Positions 11,659 to 21,788 of a DNA stretch of 64,000 bases are shown piece by piece. Where the stretch lies: contig NRSV01000010.1 of the NCBI GenBank assembly GCA_002286855.1, forward strand, positions 310,001-374,000, read 5' to 3'. Numbering within the stretch: position 1 is the first letter of the stretch; each line of letters opens with the position of its first letter. A model generated the notes under the pieces. The model did not search any database, was not told the origin of the DNA, and saw only the letters and a list, made by a program, of their open reading frames with translations. The stretch is from Bipolaris cookei (Eukaryota > Ascomycota > Dothideomycetes > Pleosporales > Pleosporaceae). The position numbers and the translations under genes were made by a program.

Positions 11659-13323
11659 ATGGTTAACTTCAAAACTTTGCACCTTGTAGCAGTTTTTGGC
11701 CGTGTTGCGTCAGGATTGAATATGCCTTTCGACACACGGGAAGCAACCATCGACTCGGTCCATCATGCGCTCTACTCTGGGCTTTCAACATGTCGGGAAG
11801 TTATATCTTCGTTTCTTGCGAATATCGAAGCTCACAACCATCGGACCAACGCCATACTCACATCGAATCCTAAAGCATTGGCAATCGCCGATGAAATGGA
11901 CCAGCAGCTCTCAGCTGGCAATGCAACTGAGCCTCTTTTCTGCATTCCAATACTGCTCAAGGACAACTTCGATACGGCAGACATGCCCACTACGGGCGCT
12001 AGTCTGGCCTTGACTCACTCTCAACCCACAATTGACGCCCCGAGTGTAACGGCATTGAAGAATGCAGGGGCTATCATTCTGGGCAAGGTCAATTTACACG
12101 AACTTGCACTCGAAGGTCTCAGTGTCTCCTCATTCGGGGGCCAAACCATCAACCCCTATGACTCCACTCGCACACCTGGGGGCAGCTCTGGGGGTACTGG
12201 AGCAGCAGTTGCCGCTTCTTTCAGTGTACTAGGCACCGGAACAGACACGGTAAATTCACTTCGAAGCCCGGCGTCTGCCAACTCGTTATGCAGTATTCGT
12301 CCTACACGGGGCCTGATTACCCGAACAGGCATTATGCCTATATCATCTACTCACGATGTTATTGGGCCTATTGCGCGAACTGTCAAGGACGTGGCGACCA
12401 CACTCACTGTAATGGCCTCGACAGGGTATGATCCAGCTGACAAGGCGACATCACTCATCCCCAGTTCAATCCGCATGCCTGACTATGCTTCTTCCCTTTC
12501 CAGCACTTCCCTCAAGGGCCTGCGCATTGGGGTACTGAATGGTTTATTTAATCGTTCCAATTCACCGGAAGTTACACCCGTAAATAATGCCATGGACTCT
12601 GCTATATCACGACTGGAAGCTCAAGGAGTAACAATCGTGCCTATCAATGACACCATATACAATGCGACCGACATCCAAGCTTCTTGGGACGTCCAACGCT
12701 TCGAGTTCCGTGAGCTAATGAACCAGTACCTCCAGCGACCATCACTGCAAGGCAATCATCCTAATACCCTAAACGAACTCTACTCTCGCAAATCCGTCAA
12801 CGGCTCTGGTGGCGAGTTCCTCGTCATTCCAGCCGAGCACGAATACGTCAATACCGCCCTTGTCTCTTCAATCTCCAACAAAACATACAACGACCGCCAA
12901 GCCGGTATCCACAATCTCACTCTCACTCTTCTCAACACCTTCGCATCGAATGCCCTCGACGCAATAATCTACCCCGCACAAAAGAACCTCGTCGTGAAAA
13001 TCGGTTCGCCCTCGCAATCCGGACGGAATGGCATCTTAGCTGCACTCACCGGCACACCCGTCGTCACAGTGCCAGTAGGTTTCTCAGAGCCAAGCCAGGA
13101 AGCGCCAGTCGGCGTACCGATGGGCATGGAGATTATGGGTAGACCGTGGGAAGAACAAAAGTTGCTCGGTATTGCGTATGCTGTCGAGCAGTTGCTCAGG
13201 GCGCGTAGAAGCCCAGAGTGGGCGAGAGAGAGGGCTGAGGTGCCTGAGTATGAGAGTGTGCCGGTTGTTACGCCTGATAGGGGTAATATATCGGATGCGT
13301 ATCCACTTGGTACGTTGGGGTGA
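11659..13323 (+). CDS. secreted amidase-signature protein
   Basis: 554 residues from ATG 11659; an in-frame ATG at 11602 would add 19 residues, but starting at 11659 gives a better hydrophobic leader (MVNFKTLHLVAVFGRVASG). Amidase-signature enzymes hydrolyse amide bonds with a Ser-cisSer-Lys triad. Seen: the Lys in PILLKDNFDT (about K101), the Ser-rich loop TPGGSSGGTGAAVA (about 173-184) and the nucleophile Ser in GTDTVNSLRSPAS (about S200). The usual text at that last site is GxDTGGSIRxPA, so two Gly are replaced by Val and Asn here. The rest of the fold (RPTRGLITRTGI, HDVIGPIARTVKD, GTPVVTVPVG, MGMEIMGRPWEEQKLL) is complete. The substrate cannot be read from the sequence. Confidence 0.9.
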   Translation: MVNFKTLHLVAVFGRVASGLNMPFDTREATIDSVHHALYSGLSTCREVISSFLANIEAHNHRTNAILTSNPKALAIADEMDQQLSAGNATEPLFCIPILLKDNFDTADMPTTGASLALTHSQPTIDAPSVTALKNAGAIILGKVNLHELALEGLSVSSFGGQTINPYDSTRTPGGSSGGTGAAVAASFSVLGTGTDTVNSLRSPASANSLCSIRPTRGLITRTGIMPISSTHDVIGPIARTVKDVATTLTVMASTGYDPADKATSLIPSSIRMPDYASSLSSTSLKGLRIGVLNGLFNRSNSPEVTPVNNAMDSAISRLEAQGVTIVPINDTIYNATDIQASWDVQRFEFRELMNQYLQRPSLQGNHPNTLNELYSRKSVNGSGGEFLVIPAEHEYVNTALVSSISNKTYNDRQAGIHNLTLTLLNTFASNALDAIIYPAQKNLVVKIGSPSQSGRNGILAALTGTPVVTVPVGFSEPSQEAPVGVPMGMEIMGRPWEEQKLLGIAYAVEQLLRARRSPEWARERAEVPEYESVPVVTPDRGNISDAYPLGTLG

Positions 13324-14516
13324 TGATACAGGATGTCGGATATGTTGAAAACAGTGATATAGCAAAAAAAATGATGCGGCATCTAGAGATGTGAATGTCA
13401 GGTAGCATGTACAGAAATGTCTTACTACTATGAAGGCTCCTTAGCCCATCTATTCAGCGTGAGACAATTATTTACGTACAAAAACTAACGGAATCTTTGA
13501 TGTATGAAGATATTTTGCGACAGATATTTGTTAAACTGCAAATACGTTGTTGGAAATATCATTTTATATGTTTCGTCTTTTCCGTCTTTTCCGTCTTTTC
13601 TTCTTTGGATATATTATACTTTTTTTCCAGTTTACCTACAAATTTTACTCTATGTAAAGTCTGAATCTTTCCTTACATTTCTCAAAAACCAGAATAGGAC
13701 AAAACAGAATAAATGAGGGAAAGATAACGCTCGAGAGTGTAACCCACATTTTCTGGTGCTTGTGGTTCTGAAGCAATAGAAGAGTTCAAAAATGCATGTG
13801 CAGTTGTTCTTGGCTCAGATGCATGGAGATGAAGGGGGTGAGATGTAATCATTTTTTTGGCACAAAGATGGTAATTAGAAGTAGCGGATTGTTAATTGGT
13901 ATGAGCACCGTTACTAGTAAGAAAGACTACTTCTCGTCGCTATAAATGTGCGTTTCGGCTTGTCTCGATGCACACCTCTCTCCTTTGCTGTCTCTGCCTA
14001 GCAACCTCATTTTCTTCTCGTTCATTCCATGCCCATGTGCTGGTCGCTCATTGCAGCCTCATCAGAGTTCAGCCACAACCAATGTGGTTCGGGAGTGGTA
14101 AATACCGCAGTAACAGGCGTGCAAAACATGGTGAGATCTATTCCTGTTTCCATTGGGCTGCCAGGATCTAAGCGGGGCCGCAGGGTCTGGTGCTGATTAA
14201 ATGGCTCATTGTTGTGCGACTGGGCGCGTCATCCGCCTCATTCCGGAGTGCAAGTCTCGGCGTGATGATGACGAGGCAAATATGCATTTCCTGCTGGGTA
14301 CTTTTGCGTTGTCTCATCGTTAGCCGCGCGAGTTAATCCAAAGATAACAAAATTCCTCCTAGGATTTTATTGATCGAACAGGCCGACACAATACTATCGA
14401 TTACGCTGCAAAGGGTCTATGCGCGAGTCGTAAGGCAAGGCACCGTGGGTCAAGTACATCGAATACCAAGAGACATCTGAAGACGTCGATCACCTGATGT
14501 TGGCAGCTTGCAAGTT
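13324..14516. other. intergenic, about 1.2 kb
   Basis: It is AT-rich at 13480-13720 and contains the triple repeat TTTTCCGTC near 13577. A 67-codon frame at 13968 begins with a hydrophobic stretch, but nothing else supports it. No gene is called. Confidence 0.4.
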
Positions 14517-15588
14517 TCAGGTATTATTCTGTCCAGATCGTAGTATCTTTCCAAGTATCCAGTGTGCAAATTGAAGGGCTGGCATGATCATGGCGGCAAC
14601 CATGCGGGATATAGCATCGTGAACCTTCCACAACACGGTCTCTTGAAGGACATCAACGTCAAGATTTCTGGCTTGATCCATTTGGTCTTCGATCTGACGT
14701 CGCAACCTGGCAGCTTTGCTGGGTAGTTCTAAGCCCAAGGCCAGATATAGAGCAACAATGATCCATTCCATAATCACTTGCCTAACTATGTGTTAGCCCT
14801 ACGTAACGTTACGTGGTCAATTGAAGGGAGGAGATGAGACAGTCGTATGGCAGGAGTTGTACGTACATGCACAGTTGGATGGTGACGCTTCCACTAATGA
14901 CATTGAAATCCATGTGCTGCCAGCCGTCGAAGTCGTCGACTTCCCAGCGCTCGAAGGCGAAGCACATCATGTAAACGATGTCGACGACAAAAAACGGCAG
15001 ACTGAGCACGACAGTCGTAAGAATGCGCACTTCGTCTCTGTCCGCAAGATAGAGGCGGGCGGAGATGACAATGGTTGACCAGACAAGAACAATGAAACAT
15101 GCCAAGTAAAGTGTGATGCCAGTCTTGGTACTTTCAGTAGCTGCAAAAGTGGGTCCGTCTCGTGAGTCTGGATCAATGCCACCAGCGACAATAAGAATGA
15201 AGGAAATAATGAGGGGGATATGCAATACAAGCAGGATCCATTGCATGCGACGTCCTTTGGGCCTGGTAGTCGCGTTGAGTAAGCTGCTGGTGGACATGAA
15301 CAGGGGTGTCAAGCCCATGGTAGTCAGGATTGCGACGCCGCTTTCCAAGCTGGTGTTTGATGTTTCTCCTATCGGGTACATGGTAGTAGCAGCCAAATCG
15401 AGCGAGACCTGGGTGAGACGACAGATGGCTAGAATGGTGAGCCAGATCCATGGTGAGCTGCGGCCTAGGCCCTGTCGAAAGATGAGCCAGATGGATATGA
15501 CGAGGTAGACGAAGAATACGACGAGGGTGGCGATGTTGACAATGGCTGGGTAGGTGATGAGCCCTACATCTTTCCCCAAGGCGGCCAT
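14517..15588 (-). CDS. seven-span fungal membrane protein (DUF7702-like)
   Basis: CDS complement(join(14517..14781,14867..15588)), 328 residues. Splicing joins ...VTIQLCM to QVIMEWIIVALYLALG across a GTACGT...TTAG intron (phase 2). The start is placed at MAALGKDVGLITYPAIVNIAT, because an upstream 85-residue extension in the same frame is low-complexity and not membrane-like. About seven hydrophobic segments are visible, including ATLVVFFVYLVISIWLIF, WILLVLHIPLIISFILIV, LYLACFIVLVWSTIVIS and the last one in exon 2. The arrangement, with polar DxxRDGPTFAATEST-type loops, resembles fungal DUF7702 proteins of unknown function. It has no link to the neighbours other than proximity. Confidence 0.8.
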
Positions 15589-16239
15589 CGATTGTGAGAC
15601 ATTGATGTTGACTATGGACGACCGATGGATGTCAAAGGAGAGGTTGGCGTGAAGAGGGAGACGTTGACGTGAAGAGAGAGAGGATCTGGTCCGCGTTTCG
15701 CTCGTTCCGCCGGCCGAGCGCTCCGCCTCGATGCCAAGCGCGTTATCACGTGATCTGTGCCCGATCTTGCCTAGGTTGCTGTCTTGAACGATGTGACCGC
15801 CTTGGCCACGGCACATTAATATTCCATCGGCAACACAACGCATACACTTTATTCATCGTCACATTCGGCCCTTTACAGTGATTTATTGGTGCGTGTCAGC
15901 CCTTACGCAAAAATCCATAGGAAGCCTAGCGCATCGGGTTCTAGATAGCCATCGCACCGCCGATTGCCACCTCGCTGGCGGGCACTGCCCTGCGAAGTCG
16001 TCATTGCGCAAAGAACACGCCGCTAGACCTGCCACAACACATATACAAACAGTTTCTCGGCAAAGATAGGGGCATCTCGATATAACAAGACATGACAAAA
16101 TTACTGCTCATGACTTTGGAATCTCGACATAATACATCTATAGTATAGTATACAATAGAAAGCAGCTGTTGACAAGCCACCGTTGAACCAACGTCTGACA
16201 CTCGTATGTAAGGCCTGCTTACTCCATATAATACACACC
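15589..16239. other. intergenic, about 650 bp
   Basis: This is the promoter region of the minus-strand membrane-protein gene and the 3' flank of the next minus-strand gene. No further gene or clear element is seen. Confidence 0.45.
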
Positions 16240-18666
16240 TTAGGCTGCTTTGAACACACCACCGACCCATCCATACGCCCTCGCCAATCGCTGCTGAATA
16301 CGCTTTGCCCAGAGGAACGGAATGTCGCTACTAACATGCGGTTCGCGAGACTGTATACTCTTCTCTGCACTCAGGCCAATCTTTCGTGGTGCGAAACTCC
16401 ACGTCGATCCATGTGGTTTTTCAGCTGAGAAGCCCATGGTTACCATCGCGTGCATGAAATCGGTCCAAGGGACCTCTGCAGGTTGATTAGGATAGGATGG
16501 TGAGTGGGAAATGGTGCTGAAGACCCTGTGAGAGCGCTTGTCCACTGCGAAGGTCTTAGGGTGCTCAGTAGCTTCATGAGGGGCGGACGTCGGTGTTTCA
16601 GCCTTGGACCCTGGAGCGACGTCTCCCTCAGTTTTGGACTCGACACTAGGTTCGTCGAGTGCAACATCAACAAAGTCGCCAGTAATTAGCTTCGAAAATT
16701 CCTGGTAGACGCTGGAAGATGACCTGTATAGGTGTATCACTGGTGGCTCAATAATTGTCACGTTCTTCTTCCTCTTTTTCTTGCCGAGCTCTACCCAAAC
16801 AGGCGTACGCTGGATCTTTCGATTACTACGAAGCATATGTGCGACCATGTCATGCTGCGAGTTAGCCGATGTAGACTTGTAGTGCCGGTCTACAGCTCTC
16901 CAAAGGATATCCAGGTTAGCTTCGGATTTGCGCATTGTCTCGACATTCTGCTTGTCCTGGTGGCGGTCTGTAGGATAGTTGAATTTTCCATCAGTTGGAT
17001 CAGCATACTGATAGATTTGCGAGCCTTCGAATTTAGCGTTTAGGATTGGAAGCCATCCTTTGAAAGTCTTGTTGTATTGCTTTTGGAGTTCACGGGCCTT
17101 GAAATCCATGCCGTCTTCGATTTTACGCGCCCACGGCTGGAAAAAGTGGATTTGCTGAAGACATTCTGATACGACTGAAAGCGACGAGAGACGGCTTACG
17201 ATTTGCGGCGTTAGCAAAGCAGCGACTGCAGGATCCTTTGCGGTCAAGCGTTCAATCTCATCTGTCACGGTATGTAGACCAAATACGAATAGTTGCTGAT
17301 CGTCGAAGAGGATATCGAACAGGGGCATGAGTCGGTGGACCGCATGCTCCTGATGTGGTGGACAATACGCAGACCGGATAACATCTGATTTCGGATCATG
17401 AGGCTCACGCCTACAGAACGGACGAAGTGGCGGAGAGGCGAACAATTCAATCTTGAGGCAGTTAACAATGTCAGTTCTTGCAGCACCCAACAAGAAACAG
17501 AGATGCTGGAATGCGCTGAGCAGGTCGACAGGTAGGTCTTCTTCCGGTTTCAGTGTTGCTTTACGTTTCTCGTAGATGGTAGCGACATTGTTGATCTGCT
17601 TCAATACTTCATCAAAGGTTGCGAACCCAAAATAAGCTTGAATCACTACGTTGCCAATTACGCGGTTCCAGAAGAGTGGGCGCCCCGGTTCTTTCAACAA
17701 GGGATGCTCATTCCGCAAAGTATCCAGCAGCATCTCAGGTCGATGCTCAGCTTGCTCGTGCATCATCTCAGCGAAATAGCTTGGGTCCTCGCGCAGTGAC
17801 CACAAATGGTCTTCTCTCCAGTTACGCTCCGCAGAAGCCAAGGCCTTTAGGCGCGCAAAGTCGAGGTGTGCAGGGGTTCGATAGGGAGCCTTGAAGGATT
17901 TGATCTGAAGAGATGCGACATCAAGATCCTGAGTAATAGGAGGACCGGGATTTGGAAGAACAGCCGATTTGGTCATGGACTGAATGTCTTGCAACAAGAT
18001 CTGACAGCACTTTACAAGAAAGGACCAAATACGTTCCTGGATTTCCAAGGCTTGCAGTCCATGTCCAGGATGCATACCAATCCCGTTGGTCATGCTCTTA
18101 AAGGCGTGATCGTCGTCATCCCAGGAAATAAGCTTTCCGTACGACTTTGGTGTTTTTCGGTCGGCGAAAAGCATCGTGTATTCGTCTAGAAAGCCTGGCA
18201 TGGTGGCACCGCTCGCCTCGCCCAGTGCAGCTTGCTCCAAATCGGAACGCACAAATTCATGTGGCTGGTTCCTCCCCCGGTAGTGAAGCATAATCAGCAA
18301 GGTCTTTGTCTTGGTGAGATCTTCCAAGTTGATGTATGGCCACATGTATGCTTCCTTCGCATCCGGTGTTGAGTTTTTTCGCCATGCCGCGACATCTGAC
18401 CGATGCTCCGACGACATTCCGGGCCATGCCTCCAGAAGGACTTTTCTCTTTTGGCTTCTTGTTTTCTTGCCCCAGCGTGTGCGTATCGTCTCTTCGTGGC
18501 GCTCAACAATCTTTTCGAGCAAATCGCGATGTTGGAAGAGCTTCGCTGCACGCACTCGAGCTTCTTTCTCGACATCCTTCGGAGTTAGGAAGGTCGAGGG
18601 CTTGGGTACGTTCCCAGGCAAGTGTTTAAAGAAATTAGGTATATACATCTTGTGTATCCTATGCAC
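16240..18666 (-). CDS. uncharacterised fungal protein with HicA/YcfA-like C-terminus
   Basis: 808 residues, single exon; a second in-frame Met (MYIPNFFKHLPGN) at 18648 is an alternative start. I do not recognise a named family for the main body. Residues 25-90 are charged and helical (ARVRAAKLFQHRDLLEKIVERHEE, then RWGKKTRSQKRKVLLEAWP). The central part is conserved-looking globular sequence (EASGATMPGFLDEYTMLFAD, SYGKLISWDDDDHAF, ALASAERNWREDHLWSLREDP, CRREPHDPKSDVIRSAYCPP). A basic KKKRKK segment near residue 645 could be a nuclear signal, followed by an acidic, Ser/Thr-rich linker. Residues about 730-800 read VPWTDFMHAMVTMGF, then GSTWSFAP, then REPHVSSDIPFLWAKRIQQR: a GF...GS...P...H...IP pattern similar in layout to HicA/YcfA double-stranded-RNA-binding-fold domains. 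No signal peptide or membrane span is seen. The function is unknown. Confidence 0.8.
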   Translation of the reverse strand: MHRIHKMYIPNFFKHLPGNVPKPSTFLTPKDVEKEARVRAAKLFQHRDLLEKIVERHEETIRTRWGKKTRSQKRKVLLEAWPGMSSEHRSDVAAWRKNSTPDAKEAYMWPYINLEDLTKTKTLLIMLHYRGRNQPHEFVRSDLEQAALGEASGATMPGFLDEYTMLFADRKTPKSYGKLISWDDDDHAFKSMTNGIGMHPGHGLQALEIQERIWSFLVKCCQILLQDIQSMTKSAVLPNPGPPITQDLDVASLQIKSFKAPYRTPAHLDFARLKALASAERNWREDHLWSLREDPSYFAEMMHEQAEHRPEMLLDTLRNEHPLLKEPGRPLFWNRVIGNVVIQAYFGFATFDEVLKQINNVATIYEKRKATLKPEEDLPVDLLSAFQHLCFLLGAARTDIVNCLKIELFASPPLRPFCRREPHDPKSDVIRSAYCPPHQEHAVHRLMPLFDILFDDQQLFVFGLHTVTDEIERLTAKDPAVAALLTPQIVSRLSSLSVVSECLQQIHFFQPWARKIEDGMDFKARELQKQYNKTFKGWLPILNAKFEGSQIYQYADPTDGKFNYPTDRHQDKQNVETMRKSEANLDILWRAVDRHYKSTSANSQHDMVAHMLRSNRKIQRTPVWVELGKKKRKKNVTIIEPPVIHLYRSSSSVYQEFSKLITGDFVDVALDEPSVESKTEGDVAPGSKAETPTSAPHEATEHPKTFAVDKRSHRVFSTISHSPSYPNQPAEVPWTDFMHAMVTMGFSAEKPHGSTWSFAPRKIGLSAEKSIQSREPHVSSDIPFLWAKRIQQRLARAYGWVGGVFKAA

Positions 18667-18949
18667 TGTCTCGAGTAGTACATTAAAGAAAATTATTAAA
18701 GATGGGTTAAGGACTTAAAGAATTAGATGTATTTGAGAGATCTATTGGGAGGACTTGCGTGGTCCATATGAAAGAAAACGTTAGAGCAGTTCACGTCGAG
18801 GTTCTAGAGTTTGTTTGGTGTATGGAAAAGCTCATTGGTGTACTAGTCGTGTGCTGGACCTATCACATGCATAGGAGGCGAGCGCTAAAACATCTAACGA
18901 TGGAACGCAAACAAGAAACGTAGACCCCTTCAATCAGTCGTTACCTCAT
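18667..18949. other. short intergenic gap
   Basis: This AT-rich gap separates the start of the 808-residue gene from the 3' end of the kinase pseudogene. No gene is seen. Confidence 0.4.
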
Positions 18950-20640
18950 CTATGTATCTATGTGCATAGTCTCTTCAATCAGAAACTCCTTGAAATTGGG
19001 CTCCTTCAAATTATACTGACCCTTGTCCATGAGCTCATCCATGTGCCCGGAGAATTCACCGAAGTGCTGATCAGCCTTGGCAATGATTTCCTTGAGTGTT
19101 GGCCTCCTGTCTTGCTCGTAGTTTAAACACCTCTTCATAAGCTGCTTGGGATCATCAGTATACGATTCAGTAGGTCTACATCCTGGAAAATCATAACTGA
19201 GGACATTTGTGTCATCATTCTGGAAAAGGTTGCGCCAATGTTGTGCATCTAACGGGACTTTTCCGTCATATTCCTCAAAATACTGGTCTTAAGTGTGAGC
19301 ATCGCAACGGACTGGGCCCTGATCGACTAGGCCGTTCATGGTTAGTTTGTACACAATGTTTCCAATACCCCAAACATCCGTCTTTTCTCCAAGTTTGATG
19401 TCATCCAAGGAGGGTTGGTTCGTTTCCTAGTGCAGTCAGTAGGCAGATCCAACGAGGCAAAACAGAGACTTACAGGAGGATGCCAAGTGTCGAAGGTTGG
19501 AATAAAGTCTTTTGGGGGGGTCAGAAAGATTGCAGCCATGACCCTCAGGATTTAGAAAGGAGATGCCAAAATCAGCGAGAATAGGCACGTATGGGGCTCA
19601 CTGCCCTCACTTGCCCTCTTCTTTAAACTAGAAATACCAAGAAGAACATTAGGTAGCTGCAAATCTAGATGCGTGATTGGCCTCCATCCGTACAATTTGT
19701 CATCCGACAGTGTCCCCCTATGCAACAATAGGCAAGCTGTCGCTAGTGATCGTATCGTGTACCAAGTGAACCACTCTCAAAGATATTCCTCTTTATTAAA
19801 CCCAGAATCATCTTCTTTTTTAGTCCAGTTCTCAGCATAGTTTTTCATTGCACTCCTCAAATCATCTCCAGGATAAAAATCCACGTATAACCTATACCGT
19901 CTCGACCGCATCCGGAGCCGATGACCACGGGAACGGACAATGTAGCGACATGAATTAGTCTCTACAATGCGCCGTTCCTCAACCAGCTGATGTATCCTAA
20001 TCTCGCGTGGTAATCCGTCACGCCAGTTTTTTGGGTAGCGCCATTAGCTAGCCGTGAAAGGCTTGGCTTCCTTGATCACCATTTTTTGTAACATATCAAC
20101 TGATACGAACCCTTATGATGTCAATGCTTCAGACCTACGTCTCGAATGTTACCTGCGGCATCGGTCTGAACCCATAGCCCTGCAGCGCCGTACCCCCCAA
20201 TTCCAAGCACTTGGACGCCGTGCCACTGAGATCCATCACTCGGTGGGGGCATATGTGGTTCAGTGCTGGGCCAAGCCTCTTTTGAAGCACCATTTGCCTT
20301 GATCATATCTATATCATAAGGCGGTATTGCAGGCCCAGGAGACCATAACTGCTTTGGCCAAATGTCGTCCAGTTGTGAATTAGCGTGCTGAGTTGCAGGT
20401 GCAGGTGCAGGTGCAGAGGGTGGTGATAGTGATGGTGTTCATGGAGGTGCAGAAACATGCGGAGGCAGTTTTCCTGTAGCTTTTGCAAATGCAAGTGCCT
20501 CGGCTGTATATGGTATCGCTGGGATAGGATTTAGGTTGGGCAGACCTGGGGTAACTACCACCCTTACTCCTCCAACCCACGTTAGCGTATTATAATGATT
20601 CTGGACATTCAAATTTCTAGCTTACATTGTAGAAACTGAA
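18950..20640 (-). pseudogene. protein kinase pseudogene
   Basis: A whole protein-kinase domain can be read on the minus strand but only across several frames. From the 5' end: a Pro/Ala-rich leader (GLPNLNPIPAIPYTAEALAF); the glycine loop VLGIGGYGAAG at about 20150-20250; the VAIK-like MVIKE near 20070; the helix-C region PREIRIHQLVEERR; the catalytic loop HLDLQLPNVLLG at 19633-19671 (HLD in place of HRD); ADFG at 19565-19589; KTDVWGIGNIVYKLTM; and the C-terminus MKRCLNYEQDRRPTLKEI ending at 18950. Lesions include TAA between AS and WRYPKNW, TGA at 19777-19779, TAA at 19289-19291, and frame changes before DFG and at the C-run in GACCCCCCCAAAAG. Two of the TAA codons fit CAA to TAA. It cannot encode an active kinase. 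I do not know a working paralogue. Confidence 0.86.
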
Positions 20641-21788
20641 TGGGTTCGCTCCTCTGCAGACAGCAATTTAGCGAAAGCAGAATTGACGTACAATGATCGT
20701 TTACTTACCCACCGTTCAGTTTCCGTTAGCGTTGATGTATGCAAAGGCATCTACTTTGAAATAAGATCACGGATTGTTGTATGGAGGAGGCACGTTATAT
20801 ATTGACTAATCAATTTCTTCTATCTATGGAAAAACCAAATATCAAATTTTGGCGTGCGGTTCGGGGTGTCAAGATATGTCCATAGTCACAAGGAAAGTGA
20901 AGGATACCCGAACAAAGCCACAATCGTGACAATGGCAACAATGCACCAAGGGATATAGACTACAAGAATATATAAATACCCGGTAGACAATGTAAGTCCT
21001 GCACATCTACCCTACACAATGTACAAAAAGTGTCTTTATGCCTCAGTGATTGCTGCCACCTCTCAGGTGTCAAAAGTAGGCTCCCAAAAGAGGCACCATA
21101 CTTAGACCCATGCTGGACCCAAAGAAATTCTTTCGCTAATTTGACTCCACTTCCAGTAATTAAGAAGATCTTGGGCGTTTCGAATGTAAGAATGGGCAAC
21201 GGCAGCACACGAAACCATGTCAACCAACGTCATTGTCGGACCCTGCATGGTATGAACAGTGTCAATGGTTAATTAGGTAAACAAAACCTTCTAAGCCCAA
21301 ACATGATGGTTCTTCTAAGGAGAAAGACTTATTTATCAAAGCTGAATAGATAGCTGTTTCATAACGGGGTGGCTAGACGAGAAATGCGGTAGACTGTGCA
21401 CGGTTGTTTCACATCCATCTCTCTAAGCAGCCAACTCGAGATCTGCACAATGGTCGCACATTGGGTGTATAATACCCTCGATAGGGTAAATAAACTAACT
21501 TTAGGAAAGTGCAACGGCATAGCAACAGGAATCCAAGCTAAGAGCCCTCCCGTCGGGTGTTTCCATTAACCAGGTTCTACTAACAAACATTGCGAGCCGA
21601 ACCGCTACCCCCTTACCTCAAATATTAGGCTACAATGTAACATCCTAGTCAAAAACATCTGAATAATACTAGTGTTCTTAAAAAATCAGCGGTAGCTGGT
21701 CGGCTACAGGAGTCAAAACCCAGTGCCACGTGGTTTACTAGCCAGTACTAGCAACCACCACATATGTGACCACCGAACCCACCACTTC
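20641..21788. other. intergenic, AT-rich, about 1.1 kb
   Basis: No gene is supported. The overlapping frames at 20960-21272 on both strands lack motifs. This is probably decayed sequence within the pseudogene-rich block. Confidence 0.4.

Noticed and set aside
13968..14171. 67-codon frame with a hydrophobic N-terminus, considered as a small secreted protein
   Set aside because: The leader is Cys/Ser-rich rather than a clean signal peptide, and nothing in the remainder supports selection.
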